From Paraspadella gotoi (lineage: Eukaryota; Chaetognatha), in assembly GCA_051294375.1 (NCBI GenBank), contig CM119266.1, forward strand, positions 16,486,087 through 16,550,086: a stretch of DNA of 64,000 nucleotides, read 5' to 3'. The notes below the pieces were generated by a model. The model was not told where the DNA came from. It searched no databases and was given only the letters and a program-made list of their open reading frames with translations. Both the position numbers and the translations under genes were made by a program. This document shows, piece by piece, positions 23,563 to 35,023 of this stretch. Every line of letters begins with the position of its first letter. The stretch's first letter is position 1.

Positions 23563-23587
23563 TGAACAAATGCATAAAGAAATTGGC

Positions 23588-24042
23588 TAAATTTTACTTT
23601 CGCCAACCACGGTTTTGGGGTCTTTGAAAAAACCACTTAAAAATAGTTATTTTTTTAAAAAAAATTTTAAAAATATTACCTAATTACCCTAACCCTAAAC
23701 CATCCTTAACCCTAACCCCGGTTGGCTAAAATAAAAATAACCCAGGAAATTATCATCGCAGTACAATTTTACTTTTACCGACTGGAACCGAACTACATAG
23801 ACCTATTTTTTTTATTCGCAATATTCATTACTTTTTTTTAAGCCACAGTAAAATTTGGTTAATGTTAAAAGTATTTAAAGTCGGGGGTGGTTACTGGTTA
23901 GGGTTAAAGTTTGTTAAGGGTGGTTAGGGGTAATTAGGGTTAAGGGTAGTTAGGGTTAGAGTTATTGGTTAGGAATTAGGGTATTTGTAATAATGAAATT
24001 GGTACAACCAATATAAAAATTATCCATTCATTTAATAATATT
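23588..24042. repeat. Two MITE family D copies and a family B fragment
   Basis: Copy 1 runs from TTTTACTTTCGCCAACCACG to CCCCGGTTGGCTAAAATAAA (about 23588-23745). Copy 2 starts TTTTACTTTTACCGACTGG (about 23768) and continues through GGTTAGGGTTAAAG to about 23990. Then ATTGGTACAACCAATATAAA (24000-24040) is the end of a family B repeat in minus orientation. Confidence 0.55.
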
Positions 24043-24464
24043 CGAAAATCCTTTTTTTTGCTGAATAATTTTTTTTGGTTAAGCAGAAAAAAAATCACAC
24101 ACAATTTTGCGATCTTCTGCCAAAAAAATTTTAAAAAAGTAAGATACCTAGGGATTAAACCTTGGACGCATTGTTGGGAACCAAGCCCACTGAAGATATT
24201 AGATGAAGCGGTTTTAATTTACCGCAATAGGGTCCACCCCCTCGCAAACTTCCCCGGACCAATCTGGAGAGGGTGAATTCGTTGTCAAAGTGCGAGTGAA
24301 CGGGTGTATCTGCAGTAATTGGGGCATAGGCTTGATAGTTGATATGCATACTCAAAATTTGGGCCCCATGTTCACCGATTAGAAATAAAGTGATTAAAAT
24401 GGATATGACTTTTCGAGTGAGATTCAGATACTTGATCTTATTTACGAATCTTTGGATCGAAATT

Positions 24465-27400
24465 CTATGGATTTAATAGCTGTAATACTTTGTGAGATGC
24501 ATCAATAGTTTTTGATTCAATATAATTTTGGTTATTATCTTCAGTTTTTTCAGGAAAGTATCGGTAGTTGACCATGAGGCCAAAAGATTCATCCAGTCCT
24601 TTTGGCGAGGTATCAGCGAGCCAATTAATGCGCCACAAAGTTGACCCGTTACGGAGGTGAAAGTTTGCAACGGGATCTAGAGCGAAGCCCCGATGTTTTT
24701 CTAAGTAAAGATAGTGAGCACAGAGGCGCAATAAAGGTGCTTTCAAACTTTGTAACAGATCTTTGTGCTGAAGCCATTTGTTTGATGACATATAGACCTT
24801 AAAAAGACCGTAAAATTGGAAAAAACAAAATTGAAAAAGACTACAGTAATTAATACCTGTAATTTCTGTAAATAAACCATTGTCTCAAAGTTTTGGGCAG
24901 ATAACGGAGCAGTCATTAGTGCATTCAGAATGTCGTTAAGTTCACAAGGTAGGAATAATCCATTACGAGAAGAAGTAGGACCTGAACAGTTAAAAATAGA
25001 TTCAAGTCAACCCATTTGATTAAACCATAACAAAATAAGTATATACGGTAAAATTTTCCTTTCGCCGACCGGACTTTTTTTTCTACTTCATCGTCACAAT
25101 CCTTCACCTTTTCCCCTACATTTATTTTCCCGTATTTTCGTCTTCTACTCTATTAATTTTTTTCTGTAAATACTTTTTCTGTAATACTTAGTAGAGAGAT
25201 AATAGGGGGTTGTCTAATATATAATAAACGGGACTGTGAGAGAGTCTTGATTGAAAGCTTGCAGGGACCTGCTATGTAATTATCTTGTAAGAGTGATGGA
25301 GGCCTTAATTTAAGGCCTCCAAACCACCAAAGCCTGTCCAAAGTCAGGGGTAAGATAGCTTATTTATTAAATGAATGGATAATTTTTATATTGGTTGTAC
25401 CAATTTCATAGAATATATCAAGTTCTAGAAAGGTTTAAATTGACTGATCCCTGGCCTTAAGGAACAAAAGGAAAACAATTTTAATGCACCATTATTATAT
25501 ATTTATTTGTAATATTTTTTTTAATATTTATTTAAAACAAATATTTAAAAAAAAATACTTAGAATTGTAACGTTTCAGTTTAAACGTGATATGGAACAGT
25601 TTTTATATAACTTGTAATTTAAATTGAATTAACAAAAAAATCTAAAAAGTATAGTGATCTCCAAACGTTACATGGTGACAAGAAAAAAACACCATTGGCG
25701 AACCTAAAAATTTTTTTTCAATCTTAAAAATAAAAACCAAAAACAGTTATATATCCAAATTGGGTTACTTTTACTTAGGGGTGGTTTAGGGTTAGGGGTG
25801 GTTAGGGTTTTTGAGGGTTTAGGGTAATTAAGTAATTTTTTTTTTAAAAATAAGTATTTTTAAATAATTTTTCAAAAGCCGCCATAACCGCGGTCGTCGA
25901 AAGTAAAATTTAGCCTCCAAATTTTATATTGAATGGTTTTGATTTGACTTGGAAATGAGAGATTAGAAATTAAAGATTAGAAAAAATTACACTTCTCATA
26001 CCTTGATCAATTGCATCACAATGTGCTTTAACTTGGTCCGTATAATACTTGATTTCATCATTCAAACTTCGCATCAACCAAGATTTAAAACCAGGAATAG
26101 GTGAAATCGTTGAAAACACCGTGAGGTGAGGAAATTCTTTTACGAGCGCTTTGACCGCGTTTTTTATCAGGTAATGCCCTAAATCCACGCCACTAAGACC
26201 TGAGACGTGCACGACAGGCTTATTGCTTATGCCGCTACTGAGACAATTTGTTTTTCTAGATTAAATACCTTTTTGAGTACTATTGATAGAATAAAAAATA
26301 GCGACTTTAATCTTAGAAATGTCTTCTTTGGTTGTTACAAGTTCCTCTTCATTAGTTCCTCCTATAAAAGATTCATTTTCAGCGCGAAGAAATATGCGAA
26401 AAAAAAGTTATATTAATATTTGGAGTTAAAATTAACGAATCAGAAAAAAAAGAGATTAAATTTGAAAAACTAAAAGGAACGGCAATGTTGGAAAAGCTGT
26501 GGAAATCTTCGATGTATGACCAATAAAAAAAAGTTTAAAAAAGTACTAAATGCACCTTTTGGAGTATTGTTGTCCCGAAGAGGACGCGGTAGAATTCCCT
26601 GCATGTTGGAGCTAATTTTCTCGGATAAGTAAGTATGCAGTACCACGACGGGCTCCCGAGGCATTGAACTGTGACTAAAGATGAAGCAACGTCTGGAAAA
26701 ATACCATTTCAATAATCGACTTTGTAACTTGGTCAAGATATTAATGTTCCTTAACCTATAGGGCCCAACACGGTTCTTCAAATCCTCCCAACTACGCACA
26801 GGATGAACCCTTTCCCCATCAGATACTTTCTGAAATAAAAAAAAAAAGGAACGGTTATTCCAAGGTGTTGCGCCGCATTACTTTTTTTTTACATATTTTT
26901 TTTAAAAACAAAAGGCGGCGCCAGTAGTCGCTTAGATTTGATTTTTAACAAATGAGCAACAAACTAAAATATGAACAACAAACTATAATATAGTTCCCAA
27001 AATGAGTTATTAGATATAATGATAAGTAAAAAAAATTTAAAAAAGCAATATATATATATTTAAAAAATATAGATTAAAAGGTAAATCTTTCATAAATATA
27101 AAAATAAAAAATAGTGAAACAAGTAATTTAAAAATTTTCATAGACAAGTTATAAACGTTTTTAACGTAAGTGGGACAGACCAACGGACAAACATACCGAC
27201 CGACCGAAAAGCGACTTATAGAGTTGCGAAACCACCAAAGCCTGTCCAAAGTGAGAGGCAAGATATTATAAAATTATCCATTCATTTAATAAATGAATGG
27301 TTAATCACTAATTTATAAATTATTAACTATTGTTATGATTCTTTCTTTTCGTTGTGTTTGTTAATTAGGAAAAACAGTTTTTAAGGTCAACAACGATTTA

Positions 27401-30400
27401 TTATTGGATATAAGTCGGACAAGTTTCAAATTGTTGATTGTTAAAAATCGCTGAAAAAGACTCTTAATAAAGAGTTGAAACCAGGCTAGAACCCTGGACA
27501 TTTGGGTTGGGAGGCGAATGACTTGCCTCCTGTACCAATGGCCGCTGAATGAATGGGTGGATTTTAGTCCACCATATATCCCCCTCCCATAGGGAGAAGT
27601 CTGTTGTGTCTCTTCAGTGAATTGTTGTTGATAGAAAGTTCGTCACCAAGTTGAGGAATGTCGCCTGATGTGTTGTTGGCGGAAAGTGCATCGCCAGGTT
27701 GAGGCATGTCGCCTGAAAGTGTTGTTGCTGTTGTGTTTGGAAGTCAGGCTCATCAATGAAGAGTAATAATTGTGTGTAAGTGACAGAACTGTTCAATGTA
27801 AGCAGTCCCCGAGTTTCGGATCAGGCAGTAACACCGTGTTACAGGCGGGTAAAGCGCTCCATCCCTCTTAACTGCAAGGCGACTAGTGTTCCGATAACCG
27901 TTAACAGTTAACGGTTATTAACGGTTAAAAATAATTTTAACTTAACCGTTAATATATTTATTTTAACGGTTAAATTCGGTTAATTTTCAAGTATAATTTT
28001 TGTTATGAAAACTTTGATTTTTTAAGAAAAAATTTTTTTCCTTATTCTCCTCTCCCTTTCTCACTATATTTTTCCCCCTCTCTCTGTTCTACATTTTCCC
28101 CTATTTTTTCTTTGTTATTTTCAACCCTTTTAATCTTTTTCTATTTTAATCTATTATCATTTTTTTTCTGCCCTTCCGGTATTTTTTTTACTTTCTCCCA
28201 ATTGTTTTCGTTTTTCCTTTCAGCTAATTAAGCATTTACATCAAAGAATATTTTGAAATATAATATGCATCTGCATATATTTTTTTGCAAATCAAATTTT
28301 TACATGCAATAATATTCTATTTTGCTAATAAAAAAATAAATAAACTTTCTTCTTTTACTTTTTTTAGCTTTTTCTTTCAATTTTTAAAATGAACAAAGAA
28401 GTAAATATAATAAAGCCGAATGAATGAAAAAATTTAAAAAAAACTAAAATAAAAAATTATTAGAAAACATTTAAAAAATAAACAATAGAAGGAATGAATC
28501 TTTGAAAAGACATTAAGGCTAACTAAAACTATCCTTCAATGATGATATACTTTACTTTAATAAAATTTAAAAAAATATTTATTAATTAATAACTCTTTTG
28601 ATCAATCGATCATTTAACAATTCAATTAATAAATTGATATTCATAATTAAGAGAAAACAAAGTTTATTTGTTTACAAACAACCGGTTTTTATTCCAAAAA
28701 ACGGACATGTTTCGACTCTAGTTTTTCCGAGTCTACATCAGCGCGTGAGAGTCGAAACATGTCCTTTTTTTAAAAATAAAAACCTGTTGTTTGTAAACAA
28801 ATAAACTTTGCTTTCACTTAACTATAAACGTAACGAAAAGAAAGTCTTAATACAATATTTATAATTATATTTATATTTATGGTCATGGTTTATGAAAGAC
28901 TAACAACAGAAAACATGCTTTCAAGAAACTAACAACTATAAAAATAATGAGGAAGAGAAATAGAAAAAGGAAAAGCAAAAACGAAAGAAAGAAAGAAAAA
29001 GAGAGAAAGAGAAAACAAAATATACAGAATTAAAATTACATTGTGCTTTTTCTTTCATTGTCTTTTTTCATATTTTTATTATGCTATGAGGCAAAAAAAA
29101 ATTTATTATAATGCTGTTTTTTCAAACCAATTTTTTCATTTATCAACTATAATGTGTACCTCATCTATCTGAAATAAAAGATAAAGACTATTCAGTAGCC
29201 GGAGTTAAGGAGAAAATACCATTAAATACTTTAGTTAGTTTCAAATATTAATATTTTAAATTTAAAGTTAAATTATAAAATTAACCGATTTTAACGGTTA
29301 ACCGTTAAAAACGTTAGTTTTAACGGTTTAGCGAAAGTTCCTCAAAAATTAACGGTTAACGGAACCCTAAAGGCGACCACCGACCCCAGACCTTTGGGTT
29401 GGGAGGCTCCTGCCGCCTGCACCAACAGTTGGTGGATTTTATTTTGATGCTGGGTGGAGTACAATATAGTATTCCCCGATCTAATACTTATGGGATTGGT
29501 CTTTTCATACAATTGAAACAATTTGTCAAGGCATATCTTAACTGATCAATATAAAATTTTAACACATAAATGACTTTAATATGTTCTACTGAACTAAAAA
29601 AATAACTACTGGTTTGCAAATGACAGCGTTTTTTTACCGGCGCTTGTAAAATTGTCACCATGTACAGAGTTGCTTCACGAGAAAAAAAGGCTTAAAGAAA
29701 AAACTTTTGTGTCCTTCCGGATAATTCAAAGAAAAATTCTATGTATGTATTGAGCAGTTTTTTTTAAATAAAAAAAAATTAGAATTAACAATTACCAAAC
29801 CAAAGATAAAATATAACTGGAATATTAAGAAAAAAATAATACTAAAGCGCAAAAACCTGTAGAATGTCACAAGGAGATTGCCAGTTAATGGTCTCGAGTT
29901 TCAAAAGACCCACTGAGAACCAAGCGGACTGCAATTCGCGCAGGTTTCGGTTCATATCACGAAGTCGAATTATAGAACCATCGTTTCGAGTTCCCGCATA
30001 TTCCTTCAAGAATTCTATTAAATCTGCAATAGAAAACGAATATAAGTATTCCCCGATCTAATACTTAAGGGAGTGGTCTTTTCATACAATTGAAACATTC
30101 TTTGAAATATTTTCCACTTCATTGATAGGGAAGCCAGGTACTCAGTGAACAAACGGGACTGTGAGAGAGTCTTGATTGAAAGCTTACAGGGACCTGCTAT
30201 GTCATTATCTTGTAAGAGTGATGGAGGCCTTAAACCACCAAAGCCTGTCCAAAGTCAGGGGCAAGATAGCTTATTTATTAAATGAATGGATAATTTTTAT
30301 ATTGGTTGTACCAATTTCATAAAGAATGTCGATCAGTAGTCGTAATTTGCCCCGGTTCTTATATATTAAGGTTCTTTTAAAGGGTGAAGCAGGTAAAGCA

Positions 30401-32952
30401 AACCTCCCAAAATCCGGAGTTAGAAGCTCCGACTCAATGTGGGCCCATTATATTTATATCCAAGTTAATAGACCCCGAAGGGGACAATAGACTTTCTACA
30501 ATAACATTTCGTTCATGTATACGATTATACGTGTATTATATAATCGTTGTCCTTAGTTTTACTGTGCTGTATTGTTAAAAAAAACTGATCCTAAAGCAAT
30601 AAGCATTTCACTATGGAGGGAAGGAGAAATAAAAGTAACAGAGCGACTCCGCCACAACAGCAAAAACCCAAGAAACTACTCAATATTCAATAACAAGAAT
30701 AAGATACCAATATGATATATTTAAATCGGGCTTTTCTTTTTAATTGCACGTTGTTAATAATTTCATCATATTTAATGCATCATTAACAATATACTATATA
30801 GCCAAAGACTTTAGTTTAAATCAACTTTAAATATGATGCCACAGGTGAAACTCGCCTGCTCTCATATCAACGACGAGTTTAATGCCATCTTCTGTAGTCC
30901 CGATACCAACAAACAGCTTGTTGTATGTAGGTACTAAAGCCTTGCGCAATTTCTCAACAAGGTTGGTTAGTTTTCGTTGCAATAAATAACTTAAATCAAA
31001 ATCACTTCTACAAATAAAAAAAAAGATGAGACTTAGCCTAAGATACACAATCCACTAAAATGATGGATCAAAACCAATATGAACGATCACATACTCTAAT
31101 TCGTTTTGTTCCAAAAATTTAAGTAGAGTATTGGCTTCAGATGAAAGTTCACATCGAACAACCCCATAGTTGTCAGCAAGATATGTAAATAATTTCTGCC
31201 GAGACTCAGTCGTACTCCACCTAAATTAATTAAGTCTATTTATAACTTAATCGAAAATGGAGGTAAGTTCCAGAATTCAGAGATCGATGAAAGAATGTTT
31301 TAACAATATCCAACAAAAGAAATCCCTCTAAAATTTTTTTTCACAAAAAGGGGAAAAATATAAGGTTTTCTAAGATTACTCTATGAGAAGTAGATTTCAA
31401 TATCTCACAATTAATCTATTAGATTTTTTATTCACAGACCGAATCGGCATTAAATTTGTGGAGAAATGGATGTAAAGATCCCTTTTGACTTTTGTACCTG
31501 TATTCATGAGAGAACTCGGCGACAAATTTCTCAATACGTTCCCTTCTGGTTGACGCTTCATTTAAAACTTTTTCAGCATTTCGAATTAACGAATCGCTTG
31601 AACAACTCTGAACAAAGACAAGGGCATGGCACCGGCCGGTTAAAATATAGCGTTTTTGTAATGTAACAAAATTATTTGTACAGTAGCATCCGTTAATAAT
31701 TTCTGAGACGGCAAGCTCTATAACCGGAATACATTAATCATTATCATTATCGAAAAGCATGGGTATGTAATATGTAATACATATGTGTCTACTCCCCCTT
31801 CGGTAAGCCGAAGCTCTCCAATGAATTCGAGGACATTGTAATGCTTACATAAAAAGAAAGCTTCTGGACTCAAACTCGCGACCTCTATATTTTCAACGTT
31901 TCAACGCTAACCACTCGGCTACTTTAAACTATTTACAATAAATGAAAGATTTTTCACATAAACTTAAAAACTGAACTACTCTTTACAATGGTTACATATG
32001 ATAAGTAAAGAAAGCTCTTGAGCCCAAAAAGCCGTACAGAAATTTAAGCGAAATTAACATTCTGTTGCGTCCAAAATTCACAGTTATTATTTAGTATTAA
32101 AGAAAAGAATGAGAATTGCTGATTATTCTACGAGGAAGAGAAGCGGAAGTCCAACAACATAGTTTAAGCACAATAGAAACCAGTAAACTATGGCAACAGG
32201 CGGGAATGAGGCATCTCACTTTTTGGCTTTGGGGGCTTCCGACCCTCAGTGACTCCTCCAGTCACTGGTGCGGTTACCCTAGGACGGTCTCGCTTTGCCA
32301 ACGCAGAGGGAAGTCGTTACAAAAATATATTTCACTATTTGAACGCCAATTACTCATGAGTGAATGGGGCGATTGACTTCAAATTTTGTATGTGGGTAGG
32401 AAAGTGTGTGATTGAGCAGGAAATAAAGCTTCGATGGAATCGTCCAAGTGGAAATGTGTTAAAATGGAAAAAAACAATCAATTTCACTATTTAATTATGC
32501 TTTTTTATTTTTATATTAAATGTAAATTCAAGCTACATTAATTAATTAATTATTAACAAATAAGTAATCAATTAATTATTTGTCATTAATTAATTTTGTG
32601 ATCGAGATTGTTTTGTGATTGAGAGGCGAGACAAATTGAAAAACGATTTTGACACGAATAAAAAAAATTAATATTAATTAACTAATTAATTATCTGATCA
32701 GCTGCTTACTACTAATAATCGTGGGTAGATCCGGCATTGTTTGCTCAAACATGTTTCTTAATGTTTGGTAGGTGTCAATCGATTTGGCTCACGGGGTAGT
32801 TTTATTTATAAAATACTCTAGAAAAGCATTGTCATTACCCGTTGTTTTAAAGTTGTGTTACACTGAATACTGATACAGGTGTGTATCGAGATGGACGTAA
32901 CGCAGATTCTGGTTGCAAAAAACGGGGAGTATTGACGAATCATGCCAACCAT
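24465..32952 (-). CDS. MLYCD: Malonyl-CoA decarboxylase (MLYCD), complete, 11 exons
   Basis: Converts malonyl-CoA to acetyl-CoA and CO2, controlling fatty-acid oxidation; the enzyme is mitochondrial, peroxisomal or cytosolic in animals. Exons (minus): 32839-32952, 31498-31607, 31095-31220, 30856-31007, 29857-30023, 26756-26829, 26556-26692, 26269-26361, 26002-26199, 24857-24981 and 24465-24797. All phases agree and give 542 aa (human 493). Exon 1 encodes [20 protein letters not shown], Arg/Ser-rich without acids, fitting a mitochondrial presequence. Family landmarks: [55 protein letters not shown]. Catalytic Ser357 lies in SPIPGF and His467 in [15 protein letters not shown]. The chain ends LQLLNP, so the peroxisomal SKL-type signal of mammals is absent. 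The intron after exon 4 (donor at 30855) starts with GC rather than GT. The 3-kb intron between exons 5 and 6 holds nested transposons. The exon 1 call is the least certain part. Confidence 0.95.
25183..25412 (+). repeat. Family B repeat
   Basis: Contains CGGGACTGTGAGAGAGTCTT, the box CTTGCAGGGACCTGCTATG, CCACCAAAGCCTGTCCAAAG, and ends TTTATATTGGTTGTACCAAT. It lies in the MLYCD intron between exons 9 and 10. The last 15 bases form the small palindrome ATTGGTTGTACCAAT. Confidence 0.65.
25764..25918. repeat. MITE family D copy
   Basis: Starts TTTTACTTAGGGGTGGTTTA, contains GGTTTAGGGTTAGGGGTGG, and ends CGCGGTCGTCGAAAGTAAAA in the MLYCD intron. Confidence 0.55.
27330..27490. repeat. Fold-back family F fragment
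   Basis: Left end CTTTCTTTTCGTTGTGTTTG, then GTCGGACAAGTTTCAAATTG, and the motif GCTGAAAAAGACTC-loop-GAGTTGAAACC near 27452-27482. The end sequence is matched in inverse orientation at 41985-42025. Confidence 0.5.
27884..29369. mobile_element. hAT-type non-autonomous element with exact 8-bp target duplication
   Basis: The element starts TAGTGTTCCGATAACCGTTA and ends TAACGGTTAACGGAACCCTA, so the termini are inverted repeats of the form TAGNGTTCC. The 8 bp AAGGCGAC precedes it (27876-27883) and follows it (29370-29377). TAGNG-type ends plus an 8-bp duplication define the hAT superfamily. The 1486-bp interior is AT-rich with no transposase frame, so it would depend on another element for movement. 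It sits in the large MLYCD intron and contains the fold-back 28640-28815. Confidence 0.85.
28640..28815. repeat. Fold-back element (family F), near-perfect hairpin
   Basis: The arm ACAAAGTTTATTTGTTTACA through GGACATGTTTCGACTCT is repeated in inverse orientation as AGAGTCGAAACATGTCC through TGTAAACAAATAAACTTTGC. The loop is about 25 bp and contains CATCAGCGCG. It lies inside the hAT element. Confidence 0.75.
30045..30322 (+). repeat. Family B repeat, near full length
   Basis: Begins GTATTCCCCGATCTAATACT, continues CATACAATTGAAACATTC, ACGGGACTGTGAGAGAGTC and CCACCAAAGCCTGTCC, and ends TTGGTTGTACCAATTTCAT. The 5' part is also present alone at 29440-29540. It lies in the MLYCD intron between exons 4 and 5. 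Confidence 0.65.
31755..31925 (-). repeat. tRNA-derived element (SINE or tRNA pseudogene)
   Basis: On the minus strand GTAGCCGAGTGGTTAGCG (about 31922-31905) is a good pol III A box of tRNA Ser/Leu type, and GGTCGCGAGTTTGAGTCC (about 31886-31867) is a good B box. Spacing is tRNA-like, but the arms do not close into a clean cloverleaf. Unrelated sequence follows downstream, as in a SINE. It lies in MLYCD intron 1. Confidence 0.5.
32330..32757 (-). repeat. Family C (Helentron-like) copy, 3'-truncated
   Basis: In minus orientation the 5' end lies at about 32757 (CATTGTTTGCTCAAAC on the plus strand). The AATTAATT core and the block TGATTGACTTCAAATTTTGT follow. The 3' hairpin is missing. Confidence 0.6.
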
Positions 32953-33759
32953 TTTGAAACAGCTGGGAACCTGTAATCAAAAATGGTAGGGTAGTTGCGG
33001 GGTAATTCGGAACACTTTCAAAATTAATCAATTTTTTCACATAGTAAAAATATCTTGGAAAAATCTTTTTCTGGTGATATATCTAGTAAAGTGTCCCGGC
33101 TACAGGTTGATGTATTTGTTTTTATCATGGAAGTAATTGTGATTGTTATACATATACATATGGTTTAAAGGAAGAAAAATCAATTTAAATTTATAAAAAT
33201 TAATTCGAAAATGGTTTATCTACAAAGTTAAGACAAATACAATTGCTCACAGAAAAAAATTTATCTTAAAAGAAAAAAAATGTCATTATTCGCCCGTGGG
33301 TGACCCCCCCCCAGGGCCCTGTATCTTAGCTCAGGGGTAAAATATTTAAAATCGCCTTGATAGTCCTATTGGGCCATAAGTATGGCCATTGGGATACTGT
33401 ATGCAAAAATCATATAGAATTTGGTTCCGTGATTTGGTCAGAACCGATTCTAGGTCAGAAAAACAGGGAGATCATTTTATAATATGAAGACTTTTGTATT
33501 GAAATTTCATGTAAAGAAAAAAAAAGAAAAATTTATTTATAAAAAAATTATGTTTTCCCCCCATTTAACCAACTTCAACTTGCACGCTAGCTTCCATTGA
33601 AACTTTTTTCAGATTAAGCGCATATCTTTTTACCTACATATAAAGTTTTATTTTATAGTTTATAGTTTTATAGTAGTTTGGTGGGAACAGATTCTGGTCA
33701 CAAAAAAGGGGTACCACATTTTATAATATGAAGCCTTCTGTAAATGTATCACGAACCAG

Positions 33760-34465
33760 AATAAAAAAATCTTAAAAGCATAAGGATCGTCGCAATCGCA
33801 TAAGAAAAATAAAATTAAATTAAATTAAAATTAAATAAAATAAAATTTGAGAAAAGAAAATTAATTTATAAACAGAAAGAAAAATTCTATTTTACGATTG
33901 TCAATTAAAAAAAATAATAAAGTACCGAAGAAAATTAAAGTTAATTTCTGAAAAAAAAAATTTAAAAAAATTCATTGTCAAAAAATAAAATGATCAGCAG
34001 ACGCAGTCCCTGAAAAAAAAAACGAAATAAAAATCCGATGTTGCGATAGCTTAATTTTTAATAAAAAAGCAGAGAGAAAGAGAGAGAGAGAAAAAAAATC
34101 AAAAGGCAGCAGCAGAAGCAGCAGGAGAAAAGAGAGAAAAAGAGAGAGCCCCTGCAGAGCCAGCTGCAGACTCAGAAGGCAGCAGCAAAAGCAACAGGAA
34201 AAAAGAGAAAAAGAAAGAGCCCCTGCAGAGCTAGCTGCAGATTCGTTTTTATTTTCCCGATGAATCAGAGAGAGAAGGAAACAAAAAAATAAAAGAAAAA
34301 AATTGTTTTGATAAAACGTAAACAAAACATATTTAATAACTGTCCAGACTTAATTTTAAGCACATCGATGATAAGCTGTATATAAATTTTCAGCTTCATA
34401 CACCCAAATTTAATCATAAAAAAGGATCTATAATTTGGAACGCCGACGACGACTTCTTTCCGCAG
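33760..34465. repeat. GA-rich repeat block, copy 1 of a duplicated module
   Basis: Shares several blocks in the same order with 36285-37385: AAAAGCATAAGGATCGTCGC, CCGATGTTGCGATAGC, GAGAGAAAG-rich runs, AAGCTGTATATAAATTTTCA, CTTCATACACCC and ACGCCGACGACGAC. It contains CTGCAGAGCC words. It encodes nothing convincing; frames seen are Lys/Glu or Ser/Phe low-complexity. Confidence 0.6.
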
Positions 34466-35023
34466 CCGTCAGACATCAGGCCGTTTCGAATAATAAGTGG
34501 TAGTTTTATTTTTATAACATAACTTCACAATCAGAGTTAAATATTGTTAAAAACTTAAAATTTGGATGAAAAAAATGAAAAAAGTGACTCCGCGCTAGGA
34601 AAATTGAAATTTTGTTAGGTCAACAAAAACGTCAAGTAATTTTCTAACTAATAACGTTATAAAAATAATATACAGTGAAAGAATTACAGGTTTAATCAAG
34701 TCTTTTCTCGGACATTTCATACAGGTCACGGCGTAGCTTTAAGTTCTACACATTTTAAAATGTCTATGTAAGTAACAAAGTAGCAGAAGTATCAAGTAGA
34801 AGTAATAAGTAGCAAAAAGATAAACAATATTTTAAACAAGAAAAAAAAAACAGTTACTTACCATTTTGAGTTGAAGACAACTTCATTAAAGGGCATAAAT
34901 TGTAACGTGTGAAAGAAATTACTTCTGAAAACAAAGGATTCATAAAAATACGAGTATCAATTAAAGAACAATTAATCAAAAAGAATATGAAAATAATCCT
35001 TTCAAATAATGTTCATCTTTTAA

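Larger units (their letters stand above)
27482..29460 (-). repeat. Composite family A (TRIM-like) element split by a hAT insertion
   Basis: A truncated family A repeat (27482-27578), a core (about 27579-27759) similar to the one at 20809-20998, and a second family A repeat beginning at about 27760. The second repeat is interrupted at 27884 by a hAT-type element and resumes at 29370 with AAGGCGACCACCGACCCC. The copy extends to about 29440. Confidence 0.65.

Noticed and set aside
27614-27796. 60-codon minus-strand frame
   Set aside because: Part of the core of the composite family A repeat.
31466-31666. Plus-strand frame of 66 codons
   Set aside because: Shadow of an MLYCD exon on the minus strand.
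32858-33040. Minus-strand frame ending [10 protein letters not shown] as a separate gene
   Set aside because: Another frame of the same segment fits better as MLYCD exon 1, with a presequence and a phase 0 donor.
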